Below, one piece after another: positions 35,703 to 43,663 of a DNA stretch of 64,000 nucleotides (position 1 is the stretch's first letter; every line of letters starts with the position of its first letter). The notes beneath the pieces are model-generated. The model was not told where the DNA came from. It saw nothing but the letters and a program-made list of their open reading frames with translations, and did no database searches. Position numbers and translations under genes: made by a program. Location: positions 434,001 through 498,000 of the forward strand of contig NZ_JARVRX010000003.1 in assembly GCF_030209435.1 (NCBI RefSeq). Direction: 5' to 3'. This DNA comes from Mycolicibacterium sp. lyk4-40-TYG-92 (GTDB lineage Bacteria; Actinomycetota; Actinomycetes; Mycobacteriales; Mycobacteriaceae).

Positions 35703-36709
35703 CTCTGGTACGACCCGGGCGGACTGCCGGTCCACCGGCGGAACGCCCGAGAGAACGCGCTCGGTTCGGAGAATCCGAGCCGACGGGACAGCGCGGCGAC
35801 GGTCTCGTCGCCGCGCACCAGGCTCGCGATCGCCGCATCACGCAGGATCTGCTCCTTGATCTCGCGGGGCGACGTGTCCTCCTCGCGGAGCTTGCGCCGG
35901 AGCGTCTGCGGACTCATCGCCAATTCCGCGGCGACTTGGTCAGCGCTGAGCCAGTTCCCGGACAACCCGCGTTCGAGCAGGCGCCGTACCTGGTTCGTGG
36001 TCGACGTCGTGTGGCTGCGGTAGGCCAGCACACTGGCCGGGGCGCCGCGCAGAAAGATGTCCAGCGACGCATCGTCGCGAACGATCGGCGCGGACAGCGT
36101 GGCGCTGTCGAACACGAGCGCCGGCTGCGCTGCCGAAAACACCACGGGCGCACCGAAGATGAGGTCGTAGTCGTCAACCTCTGGACGCGCGTCGTAGGGG
36201 ACTTCGACCTGCCGTAGCGGTACGCGCCTGCCGACGGCCCATCCGATGAACCGGTGGGTCACGGCCAGCAGGGTGTCGATCAGCAGGTCGACCGGCCGCT
36301 GGATCGCGGTGATGTCGATCGACAGCCTGGCAGCGTCACCGTCCACAGTGATCGTGACGGGCGGAATTCCAGGTACCGCGCGATTGACGTCTTCGAACCG
36401 GCGCATTGCCGCACCCAGATCCGGCGCGTTGACCAGGGCAAAACACAGCAGCCGAAACGTGCCGCGTGGCACCGGAGTCAACCCGAGTCCGAGCAGTTCG
36501 TCGTCGGTTTCGCGCCATAGCCGGCGAAAGAGCACGCTTGCCTGCTCGGTGGTGACGCGGGAACGGCCTTCGGCAAGCAGCATCGGTGAGATACCCGCTG
36601 AACCCAACATGGCCTCGATATCCCAGCCCCAGTGCATCGCGAGACCCACAAATGCCTGCACCCGCTGAATCGGGATCGTGTAGGCGGTGGTGGCGTCGGC
36701 GAGAGGCAC
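35699..36709 (-). CDS. AraC-family regulator (Arabinose_bd N-terminal type)
   Basis: The 336-residue regulator has an N-terminal Arabinose_bd-like effector domain (about residues 15-200) and a C-terminal double helix-turn-helix (about 240-332). The latter runs LSADQVAAELAMSPQTLRRK, then REIKEQILRDAAIASLV and LSRRLGFSEPSAFSRAFRRW. The layout is that of VirS/ArgR-type mycobacterial activators of lipid operons. It stands between the fadE operon and the MaoC operon. Two tandem operators with the same geometry precede those operons, so it probably activates both. The GTG at 36709 starts the frame. Confidence 0.93.
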   Translation of the reverse strand: MPLADATTAYTIPIQRVQAFVGLAMHWGWDIEAMLGSAGISPMLLAEGRSRVTTEQASVLFRRLWRETDDELLGLGLTPVPRGTFRLLCFALVNAPDLGAAMRRFEDVNRAVPGIPPVTITVDGDAARLSIDITAIQRPVDLLIDTLLAVTHRFIGWAVGRRVPLRQVEVPYDARPEVDDYDLIFGAPVVFSAAQPALVFDSATLSAPIVRDDASLDIFLRGAPASVLAYRSHTTSTTNQVRRLLERGLSGNWLSADQVAAELAMSPQTLRRKLREEDTSPREIKEQILRDAAIASLVRGDETVAALSRRLGFSEPSAFSRAFRRWTGSPPGSYQS

Positions 36710-36774
36710 GTGCCGAAGCTACTCCGGAAGGAACCGCGAAGGAACCAGGGGAGCGGCCCCGGCCGCCGCGAGCG

Positions 36775-36804
36775 GTTCGGTCAATAACCCGAGAAGTTCG
36801 GTCA
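36775..36804 (+). promoter_or_regulatory. Tandem AraC-type operator upstream of the MaoC operon
   Basis: Two identical half-sites GTTCGGTCA (36775-36783 and 36796-36804) are spaced 21 bp start to start. A TAGCGT -10 box follows at 36828-36833, again 23 bp after the second half-site. The predicted start site is near 36840. Confidence 0.75.
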
Positions 36805-36827
36805 TCGTCGGCCGGGCGGCGCGACCG

Positions 36828-36833
36828 TAGCGT
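36828..36833 (+). promoter_or_regulatory. Predicted -10 box of the MaoC operon
   Basis: TAGCGT at 36828-36833 lies 37 bp before the MaoC ATG. It is identical to the box of the fadE promoter and has the same distance to the tandem operator. Confidence 0.5.
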
Positions 36834-36870
36834 CAAAACCAGATTGCCCGACGATGCGCAAGGAGCGTGC

Positions 36871-37725
36871 ATGGCTGCCAACGAAGGTTTCCACCTCGAC
36901 CGCCTCGATCAGTGGACCGGCGAGCAGGAATTCAAGGTCGAGCGACTTCAAACCATCGCCTACGCGAAAGCCACCAACGACCCGATTGCCGCACATCTGG
37001 ACGGCACCTACGCGCCGCCGGTGTTCGCGGTCGTCCCGGTCACCGCGATCATGGCCGACGCGACGATGAGCGTGGTACCCGACGACTTGATGTTGCGGAT
37101 CCTGCACGGCGAGCACGACTTCCGCTTCCACCGCCCGATCGTGCCGGGTGAGGTCCTCACCGTTCGTGCGAAGCCGGTCGGTATCGAGGGCAAAGAGTCC
37201 GGTGTCGTCGTGACGACATTGCTCGAAACGCGTGACTCCGATGGCGAACTGGTGAACGAGCAGTACTTCATCGGATTCTTCCGTGGCGGCAGATTCGACG
37301 GTTCCTTCGGTGAGAAGAGCCCGGAGCACACCTTCGACGCGGCGCTGCGCGATAACGAACCGGCGTTCACCGCGGTGCAGACATTCGACGAGGATCAGAC
37401 GTTCCGCTATAGCGATCCCGCAGGCGACCCGATGCCGATCCACCTGGACGACGACTTTGCCAAGGCTATGGGGTTGCCGGGCATCATCATTCACGGTCTG
37501 TGCACCATCGCGTTCACCTCGCATGCACTGCTTTCACAGGTCAGTCCCGAGGACCCCACCCGGTTGAAGCGGCTCGCGGTCCGGCTCAGCAAGCCGGCGT
37601 TGCCGAACGAAACCATCACCACCACGTTCTGGAACACCGGTGGCGGTAGCTACGCATTCGAGACCGCCGGCGACGAGAAGGCCGGCAAGTTCGTGATCAC
37701 CGACGGCCTCGCCGAAATCTCCTAG
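36871..37725 (+). CDS. Double-hotdog MaoC-like enoyl-CoA hydratase
   Basis: The 284-residue protein has two hotdog halves (about residues 20-140 and 155-280). The second carries the hydratase-2 type motif [19 protein letters not shown] with the Asp and His that activate water, followed by [10 protein letters not shown]. It should hydrate a 2-enoyl-CoA to the (R)-3-hydroxyacyl-CoA. It opens an eight-gene operon, with AAGGAG before the ATG and 13 bp to the next gene. Position and fold fit the second step of a beta-oxidation-like path after the FadE step. Confidence 0.92.
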   Translation: MAANEGFHLDRLDQWTGEQEFKVERLQTIAYAKATNDPIAAHLDGTYAPPVFAVVPVTAIMADATMSVVPDDLMLRILHGEHDFRFHRPIVPGEVLTVRAKPVGIEGKESGVVVTTLLETRDSDGELVNEQYFIGFFRGGRFDGSFGEKSPEHTFDAALRDNEPAFTAVQTFDEDQTFRYSDPAGDPMPIHLDDDFAKAMGLPGIIIHGLCTIAFTSHALLSQVSPEDPTRLKRLAVRLSKPALPNETITTTFWNTGGGSYAFETAGDEKAGKFVITDGLAEIS

Positions 37726-37738
37726 GAAGGTAAAAGCT

Positions 37739-38950
37739 ATGAGCAACAGGGTATTTGTGGTCGGCGTCGGCTTGACCAAGTTCGAGAAGCCGGGGCGCCG
37801 CGAAGGCTGGGACTATCCGGCAATGGCACAGGAGTCCGGTGCGAAGGCCCTCGAGGACGCCGGTATCGCCTACGACCTGGTCGAGCAGGCGTACGCGGGA
37901 TTCTGCTACGGCGAGTCGTGCTCGGGACACCGCGCGGTGTACAGCCTGGGTCTGACCGGGATCCCCGTGTTCAACGTCAACAGCAACTGCTCGACCGGAT
38001 CGAGTGCGTTGTTCCTTGCCGCACAAGCGATTCGCGGTGGGCTGGCGGACTGCACGCTGGCCATCGGGTTCGAGAAGATGCAGCCGGGTTCGCTCGGTTC
38101 GACCTACGACGACCGTGAGCAGCCGATGCAGAAGCACATGGAGGCGATGGCCGAACTGCAGGAGTTCGCATTCCCGGTCGCACCGTGGATGTTCGGCGCT
38201 GCCGGCGTCGAGCACAACCAGAAGTACGGATCGACCCCGGAGCACTTCGCGCGGATCGCGGTCAAGAACCATGCCCACTCCGTGCACAACCCGTACTCGC
38301 AGTTCCAGGACGTGTATACCGAGCAGCAGATCATCGACGCGAAGATGATCTACGCGCCGGGCCAGCTCACCCGTCCGATGTGCTCGCCGACCTCCGACGG
38401 TTCGGGTGCGGCAATCGTCGTCAGTGAGGCATTCGTCGACAAGCACGGCTTGGCGTCTCAGGCAGTGGAAATTGTGGGACAGGCACTCGTCACCGACACG
38501 CCTGGCACCTTCGAGAGCAAGAGTATGGCGACCCTCGTCGGTGCCGATATGAGCCGTACGGCGGCGAACCGGGTCTACGAGCAGGCCCAGATCACGCCTG
38601 ACGACATCGATGTGATCGAGCTGCACGACTGCTTCGCCCCGAACGAGCTGCTCACCTACGAGGCACTGGGCCTGGCGGCTGAGGGCGAGGGACACAAGCT
38701 GGTCGACAACGGCGACACCACCTATGGCGGCCGTTGGGTGGTCAACCCGTCGGGTGGACTGATCTCGAAGGGGCACCCTCTGGGTGCCACCGGCCTGGCG
38801 CAGTGCGCCGAACTGACCTGGCAGCTGCGCGGTACCGCCGACAAACGTCAGGTGGAGGGCGCCGCCCGTAAGTCGGGTGTCGCCCTGCAGCACAACATCG
38901 GTTTGGGCGGGTCGGCCGTCGTCACCGCCTACAAGTCAGCTGACCGCTGA
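37739..38950 (+). CDS. Lipid-transfer-type thiolase (Ltp1-like)
   Basis: This 403-residue thiolase-fold protein resembles Ltp1 (Rv2790c). Cys84 in [11 protein letters not shown] is the acyl nucleophile, and [10 protein letters not shown] and [10 protein letters not shown] supply the His/Cys pair. It lacks an SCP-2 domain. It may cleave beta-ketoacyl-CoA, or act as a retro-aldolase as Ltp2 does in sterol side-chain breakdown; the intact Cys favours thiolysis. It lies between the MaoC gene and an SRPBCC gene in the operon. Confidence 0.92.
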   Translation: MSNRVFVVGVGLTKFEKPGRREGWDYPAMAQESGAKALEDAGIAYDLVEQAYAGFCYGESCSGHRAVYSLGLTGIPVFNVNSNCSTGSSALFLAAQAIRGGLADCTLAIGFEKMQPGSLGSTYDDREQPMQKHMEAMAELQEFAFPVAPWMFGAAGVEHNQKYGSTPEHFARIAVKNHAHSVHNPYSQFQDVYTEQQIIDAKMIYAPGQLTRPMCSPTSDGSGAAIVVSEAFVDKHGLASQAVEIVGQALVTDTPGTFESKSMATLVGADMSRTAANRVYEQAQITPDDIDVIELHDCFAPNELLTYEALGLAAEGEGHKLVDNGDTTYGGRWVVNPSGGLISKGHPLGATGLAQCAELTWQLRGTADKRQVEGAARKSGVALQHNIGLGGSAVVTAYKSADR

Positions 38951-38999
38951 TTCCTGTTATCCAGCAACACATTCCGCACAAGAAATGGAGTAGTTAGAA

Positions 39000-39434
39000 A
39001 TGGCAAACGCTAAAGGTTCCCTGGAAATCGCTGCGCCGCAGGAGAAGGTGTGGGCGATCCTGTCCGACCCCGCCCGGTTCGAAGAGTGGCTCACCCTGCA
39101 CACCAAGTGGAAGACAGCGCCGCCGGCGACCCTCTCGCAGGGCGCGACCATGAGCGAGGTGCTCACCATCATGGGTATGGCCAACACCATCGACTTCACC
39201 GTCGACGAATACGACGCCCCGAACACCACGACATTCTCCGGAACCGGCATGGCCGGCGCGAAGATCAGCTTCAGCCTGCAGGTCGAACCCAAGGGAGCGG
39301 ACGCTTCCATCGTGACCGTCGCCGCCGAGTTCATCAGCCAGATGATGGTCGGTGCCATCGGTGGTGCCATCGAGCGCGCTTCCAACAAGGAAATCGCGGC
39401 CTCGCTGGAGAAGCTCGCCACCCTGGCCGTCTGA
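39000..39434 (+). CDS. SRPBCC (polyketide cyclase-like) protein
   Basis: The 144-residue helix-grip protein (PQEKVWAILSDPARFEEWLT about residues 13-32) has a long C-terminal helix. Such proteins bind hydrophobic ligands. In an operon of acyl-CoA enzymes it may carry or protect an intermediate, or a chaperone-like role is possible. RBS GGAGTAG lies before the ATG, 49 bp after the Ltp gene. Confidence 0.88.
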   Translation: MANAKGSLEIAAPQEKVWAILSDPARFEEWLTLHTKWKTAPPATLSQGATMSEVLTIMGMANTIDFTVDEYDAPNTTTFSGTGMAGAKISFSLQVEPKGADASIVTVAAEFISQMMVGAIGGAIERASNKEIAASLEKLATLAV

Positions 39435-39465
39435 ACCAATCATCAACTCTGAGAAGGAAACTCAC

Positions 39466-40386
39466 ATGGGTTCACAGTTGAACTCCCCGTCGCTTCGCTC
39501 GCCCCGAATGGAGAACAGGGTTGCCCTCGTCACCGGCGCCGGTCGCGGCATCGGCCGCGAGCATGCGCTGCTGCTCGCCAAACTGGGCGCGAGCGTCGTC
39601 GTCAACGACCTCGGTGGCTCGAACGAGGGCGCCGGTGCCGACGCCGGCCCCGCCCAGGAGGTGGTGAACGAGATCATCGCCGCCGGTGGCAAGGCCGTCG
39701 CCAACACCGACAACATCGCCACCTGGGAAGGTGCGAAAAACCTTGTCGACCAAGCGGTTGCGGAGTTCGGTGGACTCGATATCGTCGTGAACAACGCGGG
39801 CATCCTGCGGGACGGCTTCGTCGCGTCGATGGATGAGGCGCAGTGGGACAGTGTCATCGCTGTGCATCTCAAGGGGCATTTCGCGGTGCTGCGGCACGCG
39901 GCGGGCTACTGGAAAGAGCAGGCCAAGGCCGGCAATCCGGTCAACGCCGCGGTGATCAACACCGCATCGGCGTCGGGGACGTTCATGCCGAATGCCGGCC
40001 AGTCCAATTACGGTGCCGCCAAGGCGGGTATCGCCGCGATCACCGAGGTCGCCGCGATGGAACTTGAGCGGTACGGGGTGCGGGTGAATGCGATCGCTCC
40101 GGTCGCTCGGACTCGTCTGACCCTGGCGACGCCGGGGATGGGCGCGATCTTCGCCGAAGAAGTGCCCGAAGGTGAATTCGACGCATTCAGCCCAGCCAAC
40201 ATCGCTCCGGTGGTCGCCTATCTGGCCGACGAGAAGTGCCCGCTCACCGGGAAGGTCCTGGCGGTGCAGGGCGGCGCCATCACCCTGCTCAAGGGCTGGA
40301 CGTCGGTGGAAACCGTTGAGGTCGATGGTCCGTGGGTGCTCGATGAGCTGCCCAACCAGCTGGATAAATGGTCAGAGCAGGCCTGA
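39466..40386 (+). CDS. SDR, 17beta-HSD4-like (R)-3-hydroxyacyl-CoA dehydrogenase
   Basis: The 306-residue SDR has VTGAGRGIGREHALLLA (about residues 22-38), NNDLGG-like NAD-selective Asp (VVVNDLGG), NNAG, catalytic Ser in NTASASGT, and Tyr and Lys in NYGAAKAG. The order and sequence are close to the dehydrogenase domain of peroxisomal multifunctional enzyme 2 homologues. Such an enzyme would oxidise the (R)-3-hydroxyacyl-CoA made by the MaoC hydratase. The ATG at 39466 is preceded by GAAGGAAAC. Confidence 0.92.
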   Translation: MGSQLNSPSLRSPRMENRVALVTGAGRGIGREHALLLAKLGASVVVNDLGGSNEGAGADAGPAQEVVNEIIAAGGKAVANTDNIATWEGAKNLVDQAVAEFGGLDIVVNNAGILRDGFVASMDEAQWDSVIAVHLKGHFAVLRHAAGYWKEQAKAGNPVNAAVINTASASGTFMPNAGQSNYGAAKAGIAAITEVAAMELERYGVRVNAIAPVARTRLTLATPGMGAIFAEEVPEGEFDAFSPANIAPVVAYLADEKCPLTGKVLAVQGGAITLLKGWTSVETVEVDGPWVLDELPNQLDKWSEQA

Positions 40387-40390
40387 TCGC

Positions 40391-41251
40391 GTGATCAACG
40401 AACGACGGACGGTCCACAACGGGGTGGGCACGCGAGAGTTGTTCGTCGAGGGGGATGGCCCAACCGTCGTGCTGTTGCACGGGTTCGGCCATCCCGCCGA
40501 CGCGTGGCGGCCGGTGCTCAATCGGTTCGCCGAAGCCGGCCAGTCGGCGGTTGCCGTCGATCTGCCCGGTTTCGGTGCCGCCGACCCGGCCGAGCCCGGC
40601 GCGTGGCTGCCTCAGGGCGACCGGTTCGTCGCCGATGTCGTCGCCGCGTTCAGCCAGCAGGCTCCGGTGGTGCTGGCCGGCAATTCCCTCGGTGCGTACC
40701 TTGCCGTCCGCGCGGCCGCGTCGCCGCTGCGGCTGCCGATCGGCGGCATCCTGCCGACGGCGACACCGGGCCTGGGTTGGACGCCGTTGGTCCGCGCGGC
40801 GTTCCTTGGTGACGGGCGACCGCTCACCTGGGTAGCGGGTGTCAGCGCACCCAGGTGGATCCGCGAATGTGGTGCCGACGCGCTCATCGGCCACTTCCTC
40901 TATGGCGACCGCACCTTGCACGATCCGGAGTTGGTGCGGATTCTCAGTGGACAGGTGCACAGCCGCCGCGGTGCCCGGGAACTGCTCGAACGGGCCATCT
41001 CGATGAAATGCGCCGTCGATGCCGAACCGGCGGTTGGCGGTGTTTCTTGTCCGACGGTCTTTGTGCATGGCCGATTGGATCGAATCGTCGCGTTCGCCTC
41101 GAGCCAAGGCTGGCACCGGGCTATTCCGGGCAGCCGGTTGGTCGTGCTGGACAAGGCAGGTCACTGCCCGCAGCTGGATGCCCCCGACGAGATCGTCGCT
41201 CTAGTAAGTGAATTGGTCACGGCAGCGCGCCGTGATTGCCGCCCCGCGTGA
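40391..41251 (+). CDS. Alpha/beta hydrolase
   Basis: The 286-residue hydrolase has the oxyanion motif LLHGFGHPADAW (about residues 28-39), nucleophile Ser in GNSLGA (about 100), Asp in HGRLDRI and His in KAGHCPQL. It may open an ester, lactone or C-C bond of a ring-cleavage product. The GTG start is 4 bp after the SDR stop, so it is translationally linked. Confidence 0.9.
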   Translation: MINERRTVHNGVGTRELFVEGDGPTVVLLHGFGHPADAWRPVLNRFAEAGQSAVAVDLPGFGAADPAEPGAWLPQGDRFVADVVAAFSQQAPVVLAGNSLGAYLAVRAAASPLRLPIGGILPTATPGLGWTPLVRAAFLGDGRPLTWVAGVSAPRWIRECGADALIGHFLYGDRTLHDPELVRILSGQVHSRRGARELLERAISMKCAVDAEPAVGGVSCPTVFVHGRLDRIVAFASSQGWHRAIPGSRLVVLDKAGHCPQLDAPDEIVALVSELVTAARRDCRPA

Positions 41252-41263
41252 ACGGACACTGAC

Positions 41264-42826
41264 ATGGCCAGTCGCAACAGCCACACTTCGACGGCAACAG
41301 AATCGGCTGGTCTACCGGTGATCGCCGTGCACAACCCTGCCGACGGCCGGGTCGTCGGCAGCGTCCCGGACGAGTCCACGGCATCGGTGGCCGCAACTGC
41401 GCGCGCGCTGCGCGAGGCCCAGCCCGAATGGGAAGCCTTGGGACCAAAAGGCCGGGCGCGCTGGCTGTTCGAGCTGCAGGCGTGGCTGCTCGACAACTCC
41501 TCGCGCATCGCCGATGTCATCCAGTCCGAGACCGGTAAGCCGCGTGCCGACGCGGAGTTCGAAGTGCCGGCGTGGGTGGATCTGATCAACTACTTCGCCC
41601 GCACCGCCGGCAAGTATCTGGTCGACGAACGGCCCAACCCGCACAGTCCCATCGGCTGGACCAAGAAACTCACGACGGTGTTCCGCCCCTATCCGTTGGT
41701 CGGCATCATCACGCCGTGGAACTTCCCGCTCGCCATGCCGGGCCTGGATGTTCCGCCAGCGCTGATGGCCGGCGCCGCAGTGCTGCTGAAACCCTCGGAG
41801 GTGACCCCGCTGAGCGCCGTCGAACTCGCGCGCGGCTGGGCCGAGATCGGCGCGCCGAAGGTATTCGCGGTGGCGACCGGTCGCGGCGAGACCGGTGCCG
41901 CCGTGGTCGACGCGGTCGACTTTGTCCAGTTCACCGGTTCGACGCGGACCGGAAAGGCCGTGGCGCGCCAGTGCGTTGAACAGCTCAAGCCGTACAGCCT
42001 CGAGTTGGGCGGCAAGGATCCGGCGCTGGTCCTCGGCGACGCCGACGTCGACCGTGCCGCCCACGGCATCGCGTGGGGCGCATTGTTCAACGCGGGCCAG
42101 ACCTGCGTGTCGGTCGAGCGCGTGTACGTCGAGGCACCGGTATACGACGAGTTCGTCACGAAGCTCACCGAGTGGGTCGGGCGGTTGCGCCAAGGTCAGG
42201 ACGGCAGAGACTTCCGGTTCGAGATCGGCCCGATGGCCAATGCCAATCAGCTCGACATCGTGCGGCGGCACGTCGATGAGGCGACCGCCGCCGGCGCGCG
42301 GGTGACGATCGGCGGCAAGCCGACCGGTGTCGGTACCTTCTTCGAGCCGACCGTGTTGGTCGACGTCGACCACTCGATGGCGTGCATCCGGGAAGAGACG
42401 TTCGGTCCGACCATTCCGGTGATCAAGGTCGCCGACGAGGAGGAAGCGATCCGGCTCGCGAACGACTCCCGCTACGGGCTGTCGGCGTCGGTCTGGACCC
42501 GGGACAAGGCCCGCGGACATGCGGTGGCCCGCAGGCTCGATGCCGGTGCCGTCAACATCAACGACGTCATCGCGAACCTGTTCAGTTTTGCCCTGCCGAT
42601 GGGGGGCTGGAAGCAGTCCGGCGTCGGTTCGCGCTGGGGTGGTGCCGCCGGGGTCCGCAAGTACTGCCGGCAGACCGCTGTCACCGAGCCGCGGCTGCCG
42701 ACGCTGATCGACGAACCCATGTGGTTCCCCTACTCGAAGACGCGCATCCGGCTCGTCTACGGCGCTCTTCGTGCTTTCGGCGCGCAGGGCCTGCAACGCA
42801 TTGGTCTCACCAAAGGAGAAGGCTAG
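41264..42826 (+). CDS. Aldehyde dehydrogenase
   Basis: The 520-residue NAD(P)-dependent enzyme carries ITPWNFPLAMPG (about residues 146-157), the FTGSTRTGKAV cofactor motif, general-base Glu in LELGGKDP (about 247) and nucleophile Cys281 in FNAGQTCVSVE. It should oxidise an aldehyde to the acid, which the FadD at the operon end could then activate. It starts 12 bp after the hydrolase and touches the next SDR gene (stop and start adjacent). Confidence 0.93.
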   Translation: MASRNSHTSTATESAGLPVIAVHNPADGRVVGSVPDESTASVAATARALREAQPEWEALGPKGRARWLFELQAWLLDNSSRIADVIQSETGKPRADAEFEVPAWVDLINYFARTAGKYLVDERPNPHSPIGWTKKLTTVFRPYPLVGIITPWNFPLAMPGLDVPPALMAGAAVLLKPSEVTPLSAVELARGWAEIGAPKVFAVATGRGETGAAVVDAVDFVQFTGSTRTGKAVARQCVEQLKPYSLELGGKDPALVLGDADVDRAAHGIAWGALFNAGQTCVSVERVYVEAPVYDEFVTKLTEWVGRLRQGQDGRDFRFEIGPMANANQLDIVRRHVDEATAAGARVTIGGKPTGVGTFFEPTVLVDVDHSMACIREETFGPTIPVIKVADEEEAIRLANDSRYGLSASVWTRDKARGHAVARRLDAGAVNINDVIANLFSFALPMGGWKQSGVGSRWGGAAGVRKYCRQTAVTEPRLPTLIDEPMWFPYSKTRIRLVYGALRAFGAQGLQRIGLTKGEG

Positions 42827-43663
42827 ATGTCAGATCATTCGGATGTTGTGCGCGGCAAGGTGATAGCCATTACCGGCGGCGCTCGCGGTATCGGCTTCGC
42901 GACCGCCTCCCTGTTGCGTGGTCTCGGTGCCAAGGTCGCGATCGGCGACGTCGACGAGGTGATGGTCAAGCAGTCCGGTTCCGACATCGATGTGTTCGCA
43001 AGCAAATTGGACGTCACCGACCTCGCATCGTTCACGACATTCCTCGATGACGTCGAACGCGAGCTCGGCCCCGTCGATGTACTGATCAACAACGCCGGCA
43101 TCATGCCGGTCGGCCTCCTGGCCGACGAGCCGGATGCGGTGACCCGCCGGATGCTCGACATCAACGTCTACGGCGTCATCATCGGCACGAAACTCGCTGC
43201 GCAGCGCATGATTCCGCGCTCCGCGGGGCACGTGATCAACGTCGCCTCGCTGGCCGGCGAGACCTACACGCCTGGACTGGCCACCTACTGTGCCAGCAAG
43301 TCCGCGGTGCTCTCGTTCACCGATGCCGTCCGTCTGGAGAACCGCAAGACCGGTGTCCAGTTCTCCGCCGTGCTGCCGTCGGTCGTCAATACCGAGCTCA
43401 CCGCGGGTACGACAGGTATTCGTGGCATCAAGAACGCCGAACCGTCCGACATCGCGAACGCGATCGTCGGCCTCATCGTCAAGCCGCGTCCGAAGGTCCG
43501 CGTGACCCGCCTGGCCGGTGTGCTGATCGGTGCGCAGAAGTACCTGCCGCGTATCGTCGGCGAGGAGCTGAACCGGTTGTTCGGTGGCGAGCACATCTTC
43601 ACCGACAAGGTCGACAACACCGCGCGCAAGGCCTACGAGGACCGCGCTCGCGGTCAAGCGTGA
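42827..43663 (+). CDS. Short-chain dehydrogenase
   Basis: The 278-residue SDR has ITGGARGIGFATASLL (about residues 13-28), NNAG, catalytic Ser in NVASLAGE, and Tyr and Lys in YCASKSAV. The tail (EDRARGQA) is charged. It may oxidise the alcohol that feeds the aldehyde dehydrogenase. It is directly adjacent to the ALDH gene and overlaps the fadD gene by 4 bp. Confidence 0.92.
   Translation: MSDHSDVVRGKVIAITGGARGIGFATASLLRGLGAKVAIGDVDEVMVKQSGSDIDVFASKLDVTDLASFTTFLDDVERELGPVDVLINNAGIMPVGLLADEPDAVTRRMLDINVYGVIIGTKLAAQRMIPRSAGHVINVASLAGETYTPGLATYCASKSAVLSFTDAVRLENRKTGVQFSAVLPSVVNTELTAGTTGIRGIKNAEPSDIANAIVGLIVKPRPKVRVTRLAGVLIGAQKYLPRIVGEELNRLFGGEHIFTDKVDNTARKAYEDRARGQA

Noticed and set aside
37697..38893. 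Minus-strand open frame (398 aa)
   Set aside because: It is a shadow of the Ltp thiolase, with Arg/His/Leu-rich composition.
41312..42796. Long minus-strand open frame (494 aa)
   Set aside because: It is opposite the aldehyde dehydrogenase with an intact active site; the mirror frame has no motifs.
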